64,000 bases of DNA, taken from positions 1,178,001 to 1,242,000 of the forward strand of contig NZ_JAEKJR010000002.1 in the NCBI RefSeq assembly GCF_017303155.1, written 5' to 3'. Origin of the DNA: Microbulbifer salipaludis (GTDB lineage Bacteria > Pseudomonadota > Gammaproteobacteria > Pseudomonadales > Cellvibrionaceae). The notes under the pieces were generated by a model. It was not told the DNA's origin, did not search any database, and worked only from the letters and a program-made list of their open reading frames with translations. Both the position numbers and the translations under genes were made by a program. Below, piece after piece: positions 1 through 8,305 of the stretch (the first letter of the stretch is position 1; every line of letters begins with the position of its first letter).

Positions 1-825
1 AGCGGCGCCTTCGATTTCTACGATGGTGGTGACCTCGCTGCTGAAGAAACCTACGGTGCGCAGTTCCAGCGCGACCTGGGCGCAGCGGGTATCGCGCAGA
101 TGCGCGCCCTGCCAGCCGCGCAAATACTGGCCCAGGCACAGCAGACCTATCTCGGTGACCACGCGGCGGAAGACCAGCGTAATTTTTATCCGGTGCGCGA
201 CGGGCGCGTGCTGCCGCACCTGCCGCGAGATGCCTACCGCCGGCCGCTGAACGGCCAGGCATTGCTCATCGGCTTCAATCGCGATGAGAGTCTGATGTAT
301 GTGGGGCCGTCTGTCCGCGCCGACGACCTTACCAACTGGTGGCAGCAGTACTTCACCGGCGCGATGCCGCAGATTGGTGCGCTGTCTCCAGCGCGCCCGG
401 CGCGCAACCGCATGGCGGAACTGCAGGATGCGACCTGGCAGGACTGCAGCAGCGCGGCGGTGGGTGAACTCGCCGCCCGCCACAGTGACATGCCTGTGTA
501 CCTGTACCGCTTTGACCAGCTACGTGGCACCATGCAGGATAACCCCATCGGTGTTTATCACGGCGCAGAGCTGCCCTATGTGTTTGCTAGCCATGATGCC
601 TGGCTGCCCACGAGCACAGCGGACCGCCGCACCACGGAAGTGATGCTGGGGTACTGGACGAATTTCGCAAAAACCGGCAATCCCAATGGCGACGGCCTGC
701 CTCACTGGCCGCGCTTCCACGGGGATGGCCCGGCGATGCTGCTCAGTGCTGAACCGGGTGCTGGCTCCTGGGACCCGGACGGGCTGTGCGCCCAGCGTAC
801 CGTCGCGTCTGCCCTGAATAGATAA
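1..825 (+). CDS. Carboxylesterase type B, C-terminal part (cut by window edge)
   Basis: The reading frame is open from base 1, so the start and the nucleophile elbow lie outside the window; about 274 residues remain. The visible part has the family's C-terminal landmarks. These are an LIGFNRDES segment (usually G-x-N-x-D-E), the GVYHGAELPYVF segment carrying the catalytic His, and a helix of the M-x-x-Y-W-x-N-F-A-x-T-G-x-P-N type near the end. Family members hydrolyse carboxylic esters and are usually exported. It lies 22 bp before the BCCT transporter gene on the same strand, so the two may be co-transcribed. It would supply ester cleavage before uptake in the island; the substrate is unknown. 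Confidence 0.9.
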   Translation, partial: SGAFDFYDGGDLAAEETYGAQFQRDLGAAGIAQMRALPAAQILAQAQQTYLGDHAAEDQRNFYPVRDGRVLPHLPRDAYRRPLNGQALLIGFNRDESLMYVGPSVRADDLTNWWQQYFTGAMPQIGALSPARPARNRMAELQDATWQDCSSAAVGELAARHSDMPVYLYRFDQLRGTMQDNPIGVYHGAELPYVFASHDAWLPTSTADRRTTEVMLGYWTNFAKTGNPNGDGLPHWPRFHGDGPAMLLSAEPGAGSWDPDGLCAQRTVASALNR

Positions 826-847
826 CAATAATCATTAGACAGAAGTA

Positions 848-2434
848 ATGGCGATGAAAAAGCACAGTGTTGACAAGCCCACCTTTGCACTCGCGGTCGG
901 GGTCATTTTCCTGGTGTGTATGCCGCTGGTGCTGGCACCGGAAACTGGCGGTGCGACGCTAAAGGCTCTACATCAGTGGATTACCCAGCAGTTGGGGCAG
1001 GTTTATATACTGGCGGCCAATGCGGTGCTTATTTTTCTGGGTTGGCTGGCGTTCGGGCGCTTTGGCCAGGTGAAGCTCGGCGATGCCGAGGACAAGCCTG
1101 ATTACAGTACCTTTACCTGGGTGGGTATGCTGTTTTGCGCGGGCGTCGGCGCGGGGTTGATGTATTGGGCTGCCATCGAATGGGCCTTTTATTACGAGCA
1201 GCCACCGATGGGCGCAGAACCCGGCTCCGCCGCCGCGCTGCGTTGGGCCTCCTCCTACGGCATCTTCCACTGGGGACCGAGTGCCTGGGCCTTCTACTGC
1301 CTGCCGGCGGTGGCCATTGCCTATCCCTACTACGTGAAAAAAGTGCCGCTGTTGCGCTTTAGCACTGGTATGCACCATTTTCTCGGCAAGAACACCAGTG
1401 GTGTTACAGCGCGCGGCATCGACCTGATGTTTATGCTGGCGTTGCTGGGTGGTGCTGGCTCTTCGCTGGGCTTTTCCACGCCGATGATCTCCGCCGGCAT
1501 TGCGCGCCTCACCGGACTCGAGCAGGGCTTTGGCCTTGACGCCGCGGTGGTGGTGCTGAGTATCGCGATCTTCGCCGGCAGTGTGTTCTTCGGGCTGGAG
1601 CGCGGCTTCCGCAAACTCAGTGGCTTCAGCGTGCGCCTCGCCATCGGCCTGTTGCTGTTTATCCTGCTGGCTGGGCCCACGGCATTTATCCTCAAGACCG
1701 GTATCAACGCACTGGGTAATGTGCTGCAGAATTTTGTCAGCATGAGCACCTGGACGGAGCCCTTTGCCGACGGCGGCTTCGTCGAGGACTGGACCATGTT
1801 CTACTGGGCTTGGTGGATCGCCTATGCGCCATTTGTTGGCCTGTTCGTGACTCGTATTTCCCGCGGCCGCACCCTGCGCCAGGTGATCGTCGGTATGCTG
1901 GTGTTCGGCAGCCTGGGCTGTTCGCTGTTTTACATCGTGCTCGGCAACCTGTCGCTGTACCACTTTCTCGAGGGCAATGTGGATGTGGTGGCCATCCTGG
2001 GGCAGGGTGGCGGCAAGGACGTTATTGTCGCGGTGCTCGACCAGCTGCCGCTGGCGGCACTGGTGATCGCGGCATTCTCGCTGGTGAGCATCCTGTTCTC
2101 GGCCACCACCTATGACTCCGCTGCGCTGGCACTGGCCGGTAGCGCCACCCGCGAACTGCCCATTGGCGAGAACCCCGCGCGCTGGCACCGGATCAGCTGG
2201 GCGATGATGCTCGGCGTGCTGCCGATCACTCTGCTGTTTGTCGGTGGCCTTACCAGCTTGCAGACGGTGCTGTTGGTCGTGTCGCTGCCGATCCTGGCAA
2301 TCTGCGTGCTGATGGCGGTGTCGCTGGTGTGCAGCCTACAGGCCGGCGAGACTGCCGCCGCGCACGCAGCCGAACAGCCTGCGGATGGCGCTGCCGGGAG
2401 GATGAACGCTGCGGTAGAAGGCGGCGCGCGCTAA
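848..2434 (+). CDS. BCCT-family transporter
   Basis: A 528-residue polytopic inner-membrane protein of the betaine/carnitine/choline transporter family, which import quaternary ammonium or sulfonium zwitterions, mostly with Na+ or H+. The family motif GxGxGLMYWAAIEW lies near residue 95, followed by FGLERGFRKLSG and the strongly conserved FVGLFVTRISRGRTLR near residue 330. The TM8 aromatic box reads W322-W323-x-x-Y326. From memory this resembles the CaiT pattern (Trp-Trp-x-x-Tyr) more than the all-Trp BetP pattern, so the ligand may not be glycine betaine. No long osmosensing C-terminal extension is seen. A second ATG two codons in (854) is an equally good start. Confidence 0.93.
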   Translation: MAMKKHSVDKPTFALAVGVIFLVCMPLVLAPETGGATLKALHQWITQQLGQVYILAANAVLIFLGWLAFGRFGQVKLGDAEDKPDYSTFTWVGMLFCAGVGAGLMYWAAIEWAFYYEQPPMGAEPGSAAALRWASSYGIFHWGPSAWAFYCLPAVAIAYPYYVKKVPLLRFSTGMHHFLGKNTSGVTARGIDLMFMLALLGGAGSSLGFSTPMISAGIARLTGLEQGFGLDAAVVVLSIAIFAGSVFFGLERGFRKLSGFSVRLAIGLLLFILLAGPTAFILKTGINALGNVLQNFVSMSTWTEPFADGGFVEDWTMFYWAWWIAYAPFVGLFVTRISRGRTLRQVIVGMLVFGSLGCSLFYIVLGNLSLYHFLEGNVDVVAILGQGGGKDVIVAVLDQLPLAALVIAAFSLVSILFSATTYDSAALALAGSATRELPIGENPARWHRISWAMMLGVLPITLLFVGGLTSLQTVLLVVSLPILAICVLMAVSLVCSLQAGETAAAHAAEQPADGAAGRMNAAVEGGAR

Positions 2435-2517
2435 TGGGCGGCCCGCATCATTGAGTTGCCAGCCTTGCTAGTCTGTTAGGACTTGAATCGAGACTTTTGA
2501 CCGGGTGTGATTGCGTA

Positions 2518-2546
2518 TTGACTTCGAATGCAAAAGTCGATTTGAT
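2518..2546 (+). promoter_or_regulatory. Promoter with TTCGAA operator, site 1
   Basis: The 14-mer TGACTTCGAATGCA (2519-2532) is the reverse complement of the site found at 4691 and 8234. It overlaps a -35-like TTGACT at 2518-2523; 17 bp further is TTTGAT (2541-2546), a 4/6 match to a -10. It lies 49 bp before the first SnoaL-like gene and after the BCCT gene. Repression by the LacI protein at 9570 is inferred. Confidence 0.6.
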
Positions 2547-2580
2547 ACACCTTTCATCTGCGATGTAGAGGCATTTAATC

Positions 2581-3588
2581 ATGCATGGTTTTCAAGCCGA
2601 AAAGAGCCTGGTGCTGGAATATTTTGCTGCAATGGAGGCGGCCGGTGCTGAGGAAGCTGGGGCGGTACTCGGCAAGTACATGTCTGAGGACTACCTGTTT
2701 CGCGGTGTCTACCCATTCAATGAGCTGCAGGGGGCGAACACCGTTGCAAGCGATGTGTGGGGGCCACTAAAGACATCGCTCGCGCGGATGCAACGCCGGC
2801 AGGATGTCTTTATGGCGGGTGAGAGCGAAATTGCCGGTGACCACTGGGTGATGAGCATGGGTCACTTTATGGGGCTGTTTGATGCGGACTGGCTGGGTAT
2901 TCGTGCGACACGCAAGATCGGAATGCTGCGCTATGCAGAGTTCCACTGTGTGAGTGAGGACAAGATCACCCAAACGGGCCTGTGGCTGGATATTATTGGC
3001 TTCATGCAGCAGGCGGGAGTTAACCCCTTGCCACCATCGACCGGACAGTATTTTGTCTACCCCGGGCCGCGTTATCACGATGGCATCCTGCTCGATCAGC
3101 AGGCGCCGGAAGAGGCGGCGAAAACACTCGAAGTTCTCAACCTGATGATTGAAGACCTGAGTGGCTTGAATGCCTCGGGTAACGACCGTTGCCCGCCAGA
3201 GTTGCTGGCCAAGCGCTGGACGGAGGATATGGCTTGGTATGGGCCAGCGGGTATTGGTGCCAGCTACACCATTCGCCGGTATCAGGAGCAACACCAGTAT
3301 CCATTCCGCGAGGGCCTGAAAGACAAGGTGTTTAACGGGCACGTGTGCCGTTTTGCCGAGGGCAATTTTGCCTGCTTCTTTGGGTGGCCGAACCTGTCCA
3401 ATACGCCCACGGGCGGTTTCCTTGGTTTGCCTGGTGGTGAACTGCGCGGTGACATGCGCGTGGTCGATGTCTATCGCCGCGAAGGCGACAAGCTGGCAGA
3501 GAACTGGGTGCTGATCGATATTCCCTACTGGTTGAAGCAGCAGGGTCTGGACATCCTCGAGCGCACCCGCGCTATCTGCAATCCCTGA
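2581..3588 (+). CDS. SnoaL/NTF2-like two-domain protein (paralog A)
   Basis: 335 residues with two tandem SnoaL-like (NTF2 fold) units, roughly 10-145 and 180-325. Such cone-shaped domains act as cyclases, isomerases, hydratases or simple ligand binders; typical SnoaL proteins have one domain of about 140 residues, so this is a double form. The second unit carries W-Y-G-P-A-G-I-G near residue 220 and E-N-W-V-L-I-D-I near 312, shared with the proteins at 3663 and 14274. There is no signal peptide, so it should be cytoplasmic. It has its own promoter with operator site 1 and ends at a bidirectional terminator. The reaction is unknown; a role in the island's catabolic route is inferred from regulation and neighbours. 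Confidence 0.8.
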   Translation: MHGFQAEKSLVLEYFAAMEAAGAEEAGAVLGKYMSEDYLFRGVYPFNELQGANTVASDVWGPLKTSLARMQRRQDVFMAGESEIAGDHWVMSMGHFMGLFDADWLGIRATRKIGMLRYAEFHCVSEDKITQTGLWLDIIGFMQQAGVNPLPPSTGQYFVYPGPRYHDGILLDQQAPEEAAKTLEVLNLMIEDLSGLNASGNDRCPPELLAKRWTEDMAWYGPAGIGASYTIRRYQEQHQYPFREGLKDKVFNGHVCRFAEGNFACFFGWPNLSNTPTGGFLGLPGGELRGDMRVVDVYRREGDKLAENWVLIDIPYWLKQQGLDILERTRAICNP

Positions 3589-3613
3589 TCCACCCCTGAT
3601 TAATCCCGCAGGC

Positions 3614-3652
3614 AAACCCAAAAGCCCCGGCAGGTCCGAGGCTTTTGGGTTT
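3614..3652. terminator. Bidirectional terminator between convergent SnoaL-like genes
   Basis: A perfect 13-bp inverted repeat (AAACCCAAAAGCC at 3614-3626, GGCTTTTGGGTTT at 3640-3652) with a 13-nt loop. T-runs or A-runs on either side allow it to serve both converging genes. Confidence 0.85.
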
Positions 3653-3662
3653 CGCTTTTGTT

Positions 3663-4676
3663 TCAGCGCCGGGCCTTGTTGAACTCGCGCAGGCGCGCAA
3701 ACACGTCTACACCGAGCTGGTGGTAAACGTCGAGCAGGTCTACCAACACCCAGTTCTCGCGAATTAAGCCGTCCTCGCAGCGCCAGAAATCGAGGCTGCG
3801 CATAGTGATGTTCTGGCCCGCCGGCGCGATGCCGAGCCAGCCGCCGCCGCTCACACTCATGTGCATGCCCGGCCAGGCGGTGAAGCCCACGTAGTCGCCG
3901 TCGGCAAAGATATGCCCGGCGCCGGCATCGCCGACACGGTCGGGCAGGCCGTTGAGGAACGGAATCTGGTGCCAGTTGCGGAACCCGGCAATGCCGCGCC
4001 CGGTGCCGATACCGGAGGGGCCGTACCAGCTGCAGCGCGGGTGCCAGTAGCGTTCCAGCTGCATCGCCTCGGCACCGCCGGTGGCGTAATTGCCCAGCGA
4101 GTCGCACATGTCGTGCACCAGCTGCTGGCTGCGTGCGGCGCGCTCGCGGTCACTGGAGTCGATGGTGAGGCCGTCCTGCGTGGCCGGCCCCGGCACATGC
4201 CATTCGCGTCCGAGGCTCGGCACCATCGGCCAGGCACCCGCCTGCATCATGACCTCGGGAATGTCCCACAGTGCCTGCATCTCCACCACCTTGCCGCCCT
4301 CGAAGCGATAGAACTCGTGAAAGCGCATAGACACCTGGTGGCCGGTGGCGGGGATGTCCAGCCACGGCTTCTCGAAGGATCCGGTGTAGTAACCGCAGCA
4401 GCCCACCCAGTCGGCCCCTTGCGGTGTGCTGCCGGCCATGACAATGGTATCGCGGCGCTCCAGATCGGGGATTGAATCCGCCAGCGGCGCCAGGGCCTGC
4501 TCGTACAGGGCCGCGGGGCCGTCCAGGGTTTCGAAGGGGTAGGCCAGCTGAACCAGCGCGTCGGCGCGGAACAGCGCTCCGAGCTGACGCTGCACCTCGG
4601 CGGGCTCGTAGTCGTACAGGGCGGCGCGCAGGGGGGCGAGGGCGCGCTTGTGTTGCTCGTGCCGGTTGGCAGACAT
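3663..4676 (-). CDS. SnoaL/NTF2-like two-domain protein (paralog B)
   Basis: 337 residues, clearly homologous along its whole length to the proteins at 2581 and 14274. Shared landmarks are AYPFETLDGP near residue 40, PDLERRD near 70, W-Y-G-P-S-G-I-G in the second half and ENWVLVDLLD near the C-terminus. Two SnoaL-like units are present and there is no signal peptide. A GGAGG ribosome site lies 5 bases before the ATG. Operator site 2 is only 14 bases upstream of that ATG on this strand, so a bound regulator would sit across the untranslated leader. It converges on paralog A, which may reflect an inverted duplication. Reaction not known. Confidence 0.8.
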   Translation of the reverse strand: MSANRHEQHKRALAPLRAALYDYEPAEVQRQLGALFRADALVQLAYPFETLDGPAALYEQALAPLADSIPDLERRDTIVMAGSTPQGADWVGCCGYYTGSFEKPWLDIPATGHQVSMRFHEFYRFEGGKVVEMQALWDIPEVMMQAGAWPMVPSLGREWHVPGPATQDGLTIDSSDRERAARSQQLVHDMCDSLGNYATGGAEAMQLERYWHPRCSWYGPSGIGTGRGIAGFRNWHQIPFLNGLPDRVGDAGAGHIFADGDYVGFTAWPGMHMSVSGGGWLGIAPAGQNITMRSLDFWRCEDGLIRENWVLVDLLDVYHQLGVDVFARLREFNKARR

Positions 4677-4689
4677 GGTAAGCCTCCAA

Positions 4690-4717
4690 TTGCATTCGAA
4701 GTCAAAAGTGCTAGGAT
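4690..4717. promoter_or_regulatory. TTCGAA operator, site 2, in divergent promoter region
   Basis: TGCATTCGAAGTCA at 4691-4704 lies between divergent paralog B (minus) and the alpha/beta hydrolase at 4789 (plus). For the plus strand, TTGCAT (4690-4695) and TAGGAT (4712-4717) with a 16-bp spacer make a plausible promoter, with the operator over the -35 and spacer. For the minus strand the operator lies just before the ribosome site. Confidence 0.6.
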
Positions 4718-4788
4718 CTTACCTCGATAGTAGCGTCGCAGGGAAGCCTGCGGCGTTTCGGCGTTTATCCCGGTGACAGGTACTGCCA

Positions 4789-5712
4789 ATGAATACATGG
4801 AACTGCGCGCAACGCCTGCTGTGTCGCGTTTTGCTGACCCTGATGGCCGCTGTCGGTGTGCTGGCCCAAGCTCAGACACAGGCCCAGACGCAGCCCCAGA
4901 CGCAGCCCCAGACGCAGCCCCAGACGCAGCCCCAGACGCAGGCCAGGTTTGTACTGGGGCCGGTGAGTCGCGACGGGCAGGGGTTGGGGCACCAGCTGGC
5001 GAGCTACCCGGTGGATGGCCTGCAGCAGTTTGCATTGCTGCTGTGGCCGGCGGGTAACCGGCCGGCCGCAGGATGGCCGGTGGTGCTATTTGCCCATGGT
5101 TTTCATCCCGAGCCGCGCAATTACGGCCGGCTGGCCTCTGGCGAGACCTCGCGTCCCGGGGATTACTACCGCGGCCTGGTCACTGCCTACGCGCGCGCCG
5201 GTTTCCTGGTGGTGGCGCCGGACTACCGCGGCCACAACGATTCGGAGGGCGCAGAATACACGCGCCGCCCGCTCGCAGCGCGCTGGTATGCGCGGGATTA
5301 CGCTGCGGCCCTCGACGGGGTCGAGGGGCTCGAGGGCATTGACCGCGCGCGGGTGTTTGCGGTGGGGCATTCCATGGGCGGCAGCGTGATCGCCCACGCG
5401 GCCAGCGCACTGGCCGGGCGGGTACGGGCCGTTTCCCTGTGGTCCACCGCCGCCGTGAGCCGCGCGCTCACGGCCGGGGATGGTGGCCCCGGCGGATTTG
5501 CGGCGCTGGATGCGCCGCTGTTACTGCATCACGGCGTTGCCGACCCGGTGACGCCGTTCGCGAACGCCCAGGATCTTGTGCTGGCGCGCCACGAACAGGG
5601 CACGCCCTACGCCCTGTATCGCTACGATACGGATGCACACCTGCTGGAAGGGGAGGATTTGCGCAAGGCGCTTGAACTTGATTTCGAGGCTTTTTCTACC
5701 TCGGGGCACTAG
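4789..5712 (+). CDS. Exported alpha/beta hydrolase with QTQP repeat linker
   Basis: 307 residues. An N-terminal signal peptide (basic start, hydrophobic 12-26, likely cleavage after VLA) is followed directly by a low-complexity Q-T-Q-P linker coded by the 12-bp repeat at 4873. The catalytic domain follows: oxyanion region FAHGFHPEPRN, nucleophile elbow G-H-S-M-G-G, Asp in HHGVADPVTP and His in TDAHLLEG. The fold and triad match dienelactone-hydrolase or peptidase-S9-like esterases. It should act in the periplasm or outside the cell. Operator site 2 is 85 bp upstream, so it is probably part of the regulon; the ester substrate is unknown. Confidence 0.85.
   Translation: MNTWNCAQRLLCRVLLTLMAAVGVLAQAQTQAQTQPQTQPQTQPQTQPQTQARFVLGPVSRDGQGLGHQLASYPVDGLQQFALLLWPAGNRPAAGWPVVLFAHGFHPEPRNYGRLASGETSRPGDYYRGLVTAYARAGFLVVAPDYRGHNDSEGAEYTRRPLAARWYARDYAAALDGVEGLEGIDRARVFAVGHSMGGSVIAHAASALAGRVRAVSLWSTAAVSRALTAGDGGPGGFAALDAPLLLHHGVADPVTPFANAQDLVLARHEQGTPYALYRYDTDAHLLEGEDLRKALELDFEAFSTSGH
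4873..4944 (+). repeat. 12-bp tandem repeat, six units
   Basis: Six consecutive 12-bp units, the middle four identical (CAGACGCAGCCC), with the first and last variant. The unit length is a multiple of three, so copy-number change would lengthen or shorten the Q-T-Q-P linker without a frameshift. Confidence 0.9.
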
Positions 5713-5722
5713 CCCAAAGTTT

Positions 5723-5746
5723 GCCCGGCAGTCGCCGGGCTTTTTT
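5723..5746 (+). terminator. Rho-independent terminator after exported hydrolase
   Basis: GCCCGGC, loop AGTC, GCCGGGC, then six T, starting 10 bases after the stop codon of the gene at 4789. The next gene converges from the other side. Confidence 0.92.
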
Positions 5747-5762
5747 ATGTCTGCGGTTTGGC

Positions 5763-6521
5763 CTACTGCGCGGTCCAGCCGCCGTCCACCTTGAGGCTGT
5801 CGCCGGTGGTGAGGCTGGCGAGATCGGAGGCCAGGTAGGTCACCGCGTTGGCCACTTCCTGGGTGTTGCCCACGCGCGCCATGGGAATCTTGCTGATGAC
5901 TTCCTCGTAGAACGCCTTGTTTTCAAACATGGGCGCGGTCAGCGGCGTGCTGATAAAAGTCGGGGCCACAGAATTGACGCGCACACCCTGCGGCGCCAGC
6001 TCCACAGCCATGGCCTTGGTCAGCCCTTCGATGGCGTGCTTGGTCATGCAGTAGACGGTGCGGTTGGCGGCGCCGATGTGGCCCATCTGCGAGGTGATGT
6101 TGACGATCGAACCGCTGCCCTTGCGCAGCATGACCTCGGCGGCCGCCTGCGCCGACAGAAACGCAGCGCGCACGTTCAGGTTGAGCATCAGGTCAAGGGT
6201 GTCCTCGCTCACCTCGGTGATGGGCATTGGCTTGTTGGTGCCCACATTGTTGACCAGTACATCCAGCTGCGGCAGCGCGCGAATCCGCGCGGTGAAGTCG
6301 CCGGCGGTGACATCGGTCGCCCAGGTCTCGATCTCGCCGCCGGTCTCGGCGGCCTCTGCCGCGAGTGCGCCGAGGTCATCGGGGTTGCGAGCAACCGCAA
6401 TGACGTGGGCCCCGCAGGCCGCCAGTGACAGGGCGCAGGCCTTGCCGATGCCCTTGCTCGCACCGGTGACGAGGGCCACCTTGCCGGAGAGGTCAAAAGC
6501 GGGACGGTTTGGATTACTCAT
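5763..6521 (-). CDS. Short-chain dehydrogenase/reductase (SDR)
   Basis: 252 residues, a classical SDR. It has the T19-G-A-S-K-G-I-G cofactor loop, NNVG in place of the usual NNAG, a serine in the NITS strand and the Y-x-x-x-K catalytic pair in VYCMTK; the C-terminus ends in LKVDGGWTAQ. The enzyme would oxidise or reduce a secondary alcohol/ketone with NAD(P). The ATG overlaps the stop of the upstream lipoprotein hydrolase by 4 bases (ATGA), so the two are translationally coupled. The frame runs further upstream, but that part is a shadow of the neighbouring gene. It may oxidise a hydroxy acid made by the HisD-like enzyme at 8306; this is inference. Confidence 0.92.
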   Translation of the reverse strand: MSNPNRPAFDLSGKVALVTGASKGIGKACALSLAACGAHVIAVARNPDDLGALAAEAAETGGEIETWATDVTAGDFTARIRALPQLDVLVNNVGTNKPMPITEVSEDTLDLMLNLNVRAAFLSAQAAAEVMLRKGSGSIVNITSQMGHIGAANRTVYCMTKHAIEGLTKAMAVELAPQGVRVNSVAPTFISTPLTAPMFENKAFYEEVISKIPMARVGNTQEVANAVTYLASDLASLTTGDSLKVDGGWTAQ

Positions 6522-8020
6522 TGGTGGGCCTCTTGTTTGGTCTGGGTTTGTTCGCTCTCGGGTTGTCGAGTCTGTGCGGGATTTGCCTGCGCCGGTGCGC
6601 AGCGGAATCCCGCCATGTCCGCACCGGTGAACAGGCGGGTGTCCCGCGCCAGCGCGCAGGGCACCCCGGGCACGGTGCCGGCCGGTGAGAACCAGGCGTG
6701 GCGGCTCACCTTCAGGGAGTGGGTGGTGCCCGGGTATTCGAAGGCGTGGGCTTCGCCGCCGCCGTTGGCAATGGCGCTCTGCAGGGTGCGGTTCCACACG
6801 GGCAGCGAATAGTAATCGCGGTCGGAGAAATGCAGGGCCAGCGGCGTGCGAATATGTTTGGCCTGTGGGTAGGCGCTCACCGCCCGGAGTCCGGCCCGCA
6901 CCCGCGGGTCGTGCTGCACGCTGAGGCGCCCGTCTTCGTCGCGGGTGATGCTGAACGTCGCATCGTCGATACTGAGGCTGTAGCGGTTGATGGTGTCGTA
7001 CATCTGCCGGTACTTGTCGGCGAGCGCTTCCTCGACCGTTGCCACTGGCCAGCTGTCGCGCTGCCAGGTCCACTGCGCGGGGTGTGGCGTGCTGATCCAG
7101 TCTGGTGGAAAGCCAAACACAAAGTCCGCATTGGTGCGGCCGTCCGCGCCGGTGGCGGTGCCGTTCCAGCTGCCGTCCCCGGCGAGAAAGGCCTGCGCGC
7201 TGGCCCCCATGGGGCCAAAGGTATTGGCCTGGGTGAACTTGTCCGGGATGTTGCCGGACCAGATGGAGGCGGCGTGGAAGCGGCCGGTGTTGGGGTTGTC
7301 GCCAGTGATCGCGAGCGCGGTGAGTGCCGCGTCACCGCCCTGGGAGTGGCCGAGCAGGTTGACCCGCTCGAGGTCCAGTTGCGGCGCCGCGAGGTCGTGC
7401 CGGGCCCAGTCCAGTGCGGCGTAACCGGGCAGTGCCGCCAGCAGGTTAACCAGGTCGATGGCGTAGAAGGTCGGCGACAGGTAGCTGCCGTTGTCCCACA
7501 CCTGCATGAATTCGTGGCCTTCGGCGGGGGTTCCGCCCACCGTGCCGTGGCCGCGGAAGCCGGGGCTCAATACCGCGAAGCCGGCGCGGGTCAGCTCGGC
7601 GACGATCTCGCCGTAGAAGGAGTCGCTGTTCAGGCCGAACTGGTAATCGGGTGCGGCCTCGATGCCGACCCAGCCGTGGCTGAAGAGAATTACCGGGAAG
7701 CCGTCGTGCGGCGGCGTTCCTCGCGGAATATCGATGCGCGTGTATACCCTGAGCCCGTCGGAGTCGTAGCGGGCCAGCAGGGTATCGGCGTGGGGCAGGG
7801 GCGCCGGGCTCGGTCGCTCCAGCAGTGCCAATTCGCTCTGGTACTGGCGCGCGCGCAGGTGGTCGATGCCGAGGGCTGCGAGGTCGTCGATACACACTGC
7901 CGGGTTGTTGTGCGGGCACTGATCGTTGGCGCCGTCACTAATAGGGTCGCCGGTAGGGTCGCTGGTGCCGCCGCAACCGACGGCCAGCATAACGATGGCG
8001 CTCAGGAAGGCGTGTTTCAT
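6518..8020 (-). CDS. Alpha/beta hydrolase lipoprotein
   Basis: 500 residues. The start at 8020 is chosen because it gives a signal peptide with lipobox LAVGC (lipidated Cys16); the longer frame upstream lacks such a start and covers the regulatory region. The hydrolase core shows FSHGWVG (oxyanion strand), nucleophile elbow G-H-S-Q-G-G, an Asp in FSDRDYY and His in PGTTHSLKV. After the signal there is a short Ser/Asp/Gly-rich spacer. It should be anchored in a membrane facing the periplasm or outside and cleave an ester. It is first in a two-gene unit with the SDR, read divergently from the HisD-like gene, with operator site 3 at 8144. Confidence 0.88.
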   Translation of the reverse strand: MKHAFLSAIVMLAVGCGGTSDPTGDPISDGANDQCPHNNPAVCIDDLAALGIDHLRARQYQSELALLERPSPAPLPHADTLLARYDSDGLRVYTRIDIPRGTPPHDGFPVILFSHGWVGIEAAPDYQFGLNSDSFYGEIVAELTRAGFAVLSPGFRGHGTVGGTPAEGHEFMQVWDNGSYLSPTFYAIDLVNLLAALPGYAALDWARHDLAAPQLDLERVNLLGHSQGGDAALTALAITGDNPNTGRFHAASIWSGNIPDKFTQANTFGPMGASAQAFLAGDGSWNGTATGADGRTNADFVFGFPPDWISTPHPAQWTWQRDSWPVATVEEALADKYRQMYDTINRYSLSIDDATFSITRDEDGRLSVQHDPRVRAGLRAVSAYPQAKHIRTPLALHFSDRDYYSLPVWNRTLQSAIANGGGEAHAFEYPGTTHSLKVSRHAWFSPAGTVPGVPCALARDTRLFTGADMAGFRCAPAQANPAQTRQPESEQTQTKQEAHQ

Positions 8021-8143
8021 GGTCTGGCCCGTTATTCTCGTTGCTGTTTGATCGTCGGGCTGGCTATCAGGCTCGCGGCGCCCGTGGTCGCTGCCGGGGC
8101 AGCATATCGCAACGCCCGGCGAGCAGGCGACTGTGGCGGATAA

Positions 8144-8157
8144 TGATTTCGAAGTCA
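8144..8157. promoter_or_regulatory. TTCGAA operator, site 3
   Basis: TGATTTCGAAGTCA, 124 bp before the start of the minus-strand lipoprotein hydrolase. On the minus strand it overlaps TTGACT, a good -35-like hexamer. Together with site 4 it flanks the divergent promoter region. Confidence 0.6.
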
Positions 8158-8233
8158 ATTGGTGCTTGGGGCCGCCTGATTAGTCACTGACGGCAAGGGG
8201 GAATCGAGTCGCGATTCTTTTTGCATTGAATAT

Positions 8234-8247
8234 TGCATTCGAAGTCA
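8234..8247. promoter_or_regulatory. TTCGAA operator, site 4
   Basis: TGCATTCGAAGTCA, identical to site 2, 59 bp before the HisD-like gene. Its centre is 90 bp from that of site 3. A pair of LacI-type sites in one divergent region could allow looping, which is inference. Confidence 0.62.
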
Positions 8248-8305
8248 TTGCGGGTTTACCATCCGGTTTTTCCACATAAAAAGCACAATTTCCGAGAGGC
8301 GAGTT

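Noticed and set aside
968-2188. Long antisense reading frame opposite the BCCT gene (406 codons)
   Set aside because: GC-rich third positions of the real gene leave the opposite frame open; the product is low-complexity with many His/Gln/Arg and no family features. The same applies to the long frames opposite gcvP and the M3 peptidase.
4873-4944. CRISPR-like array
   Set aside because: The units are contiguous 12-bp repeats without spacers and are part of a coding sequence.
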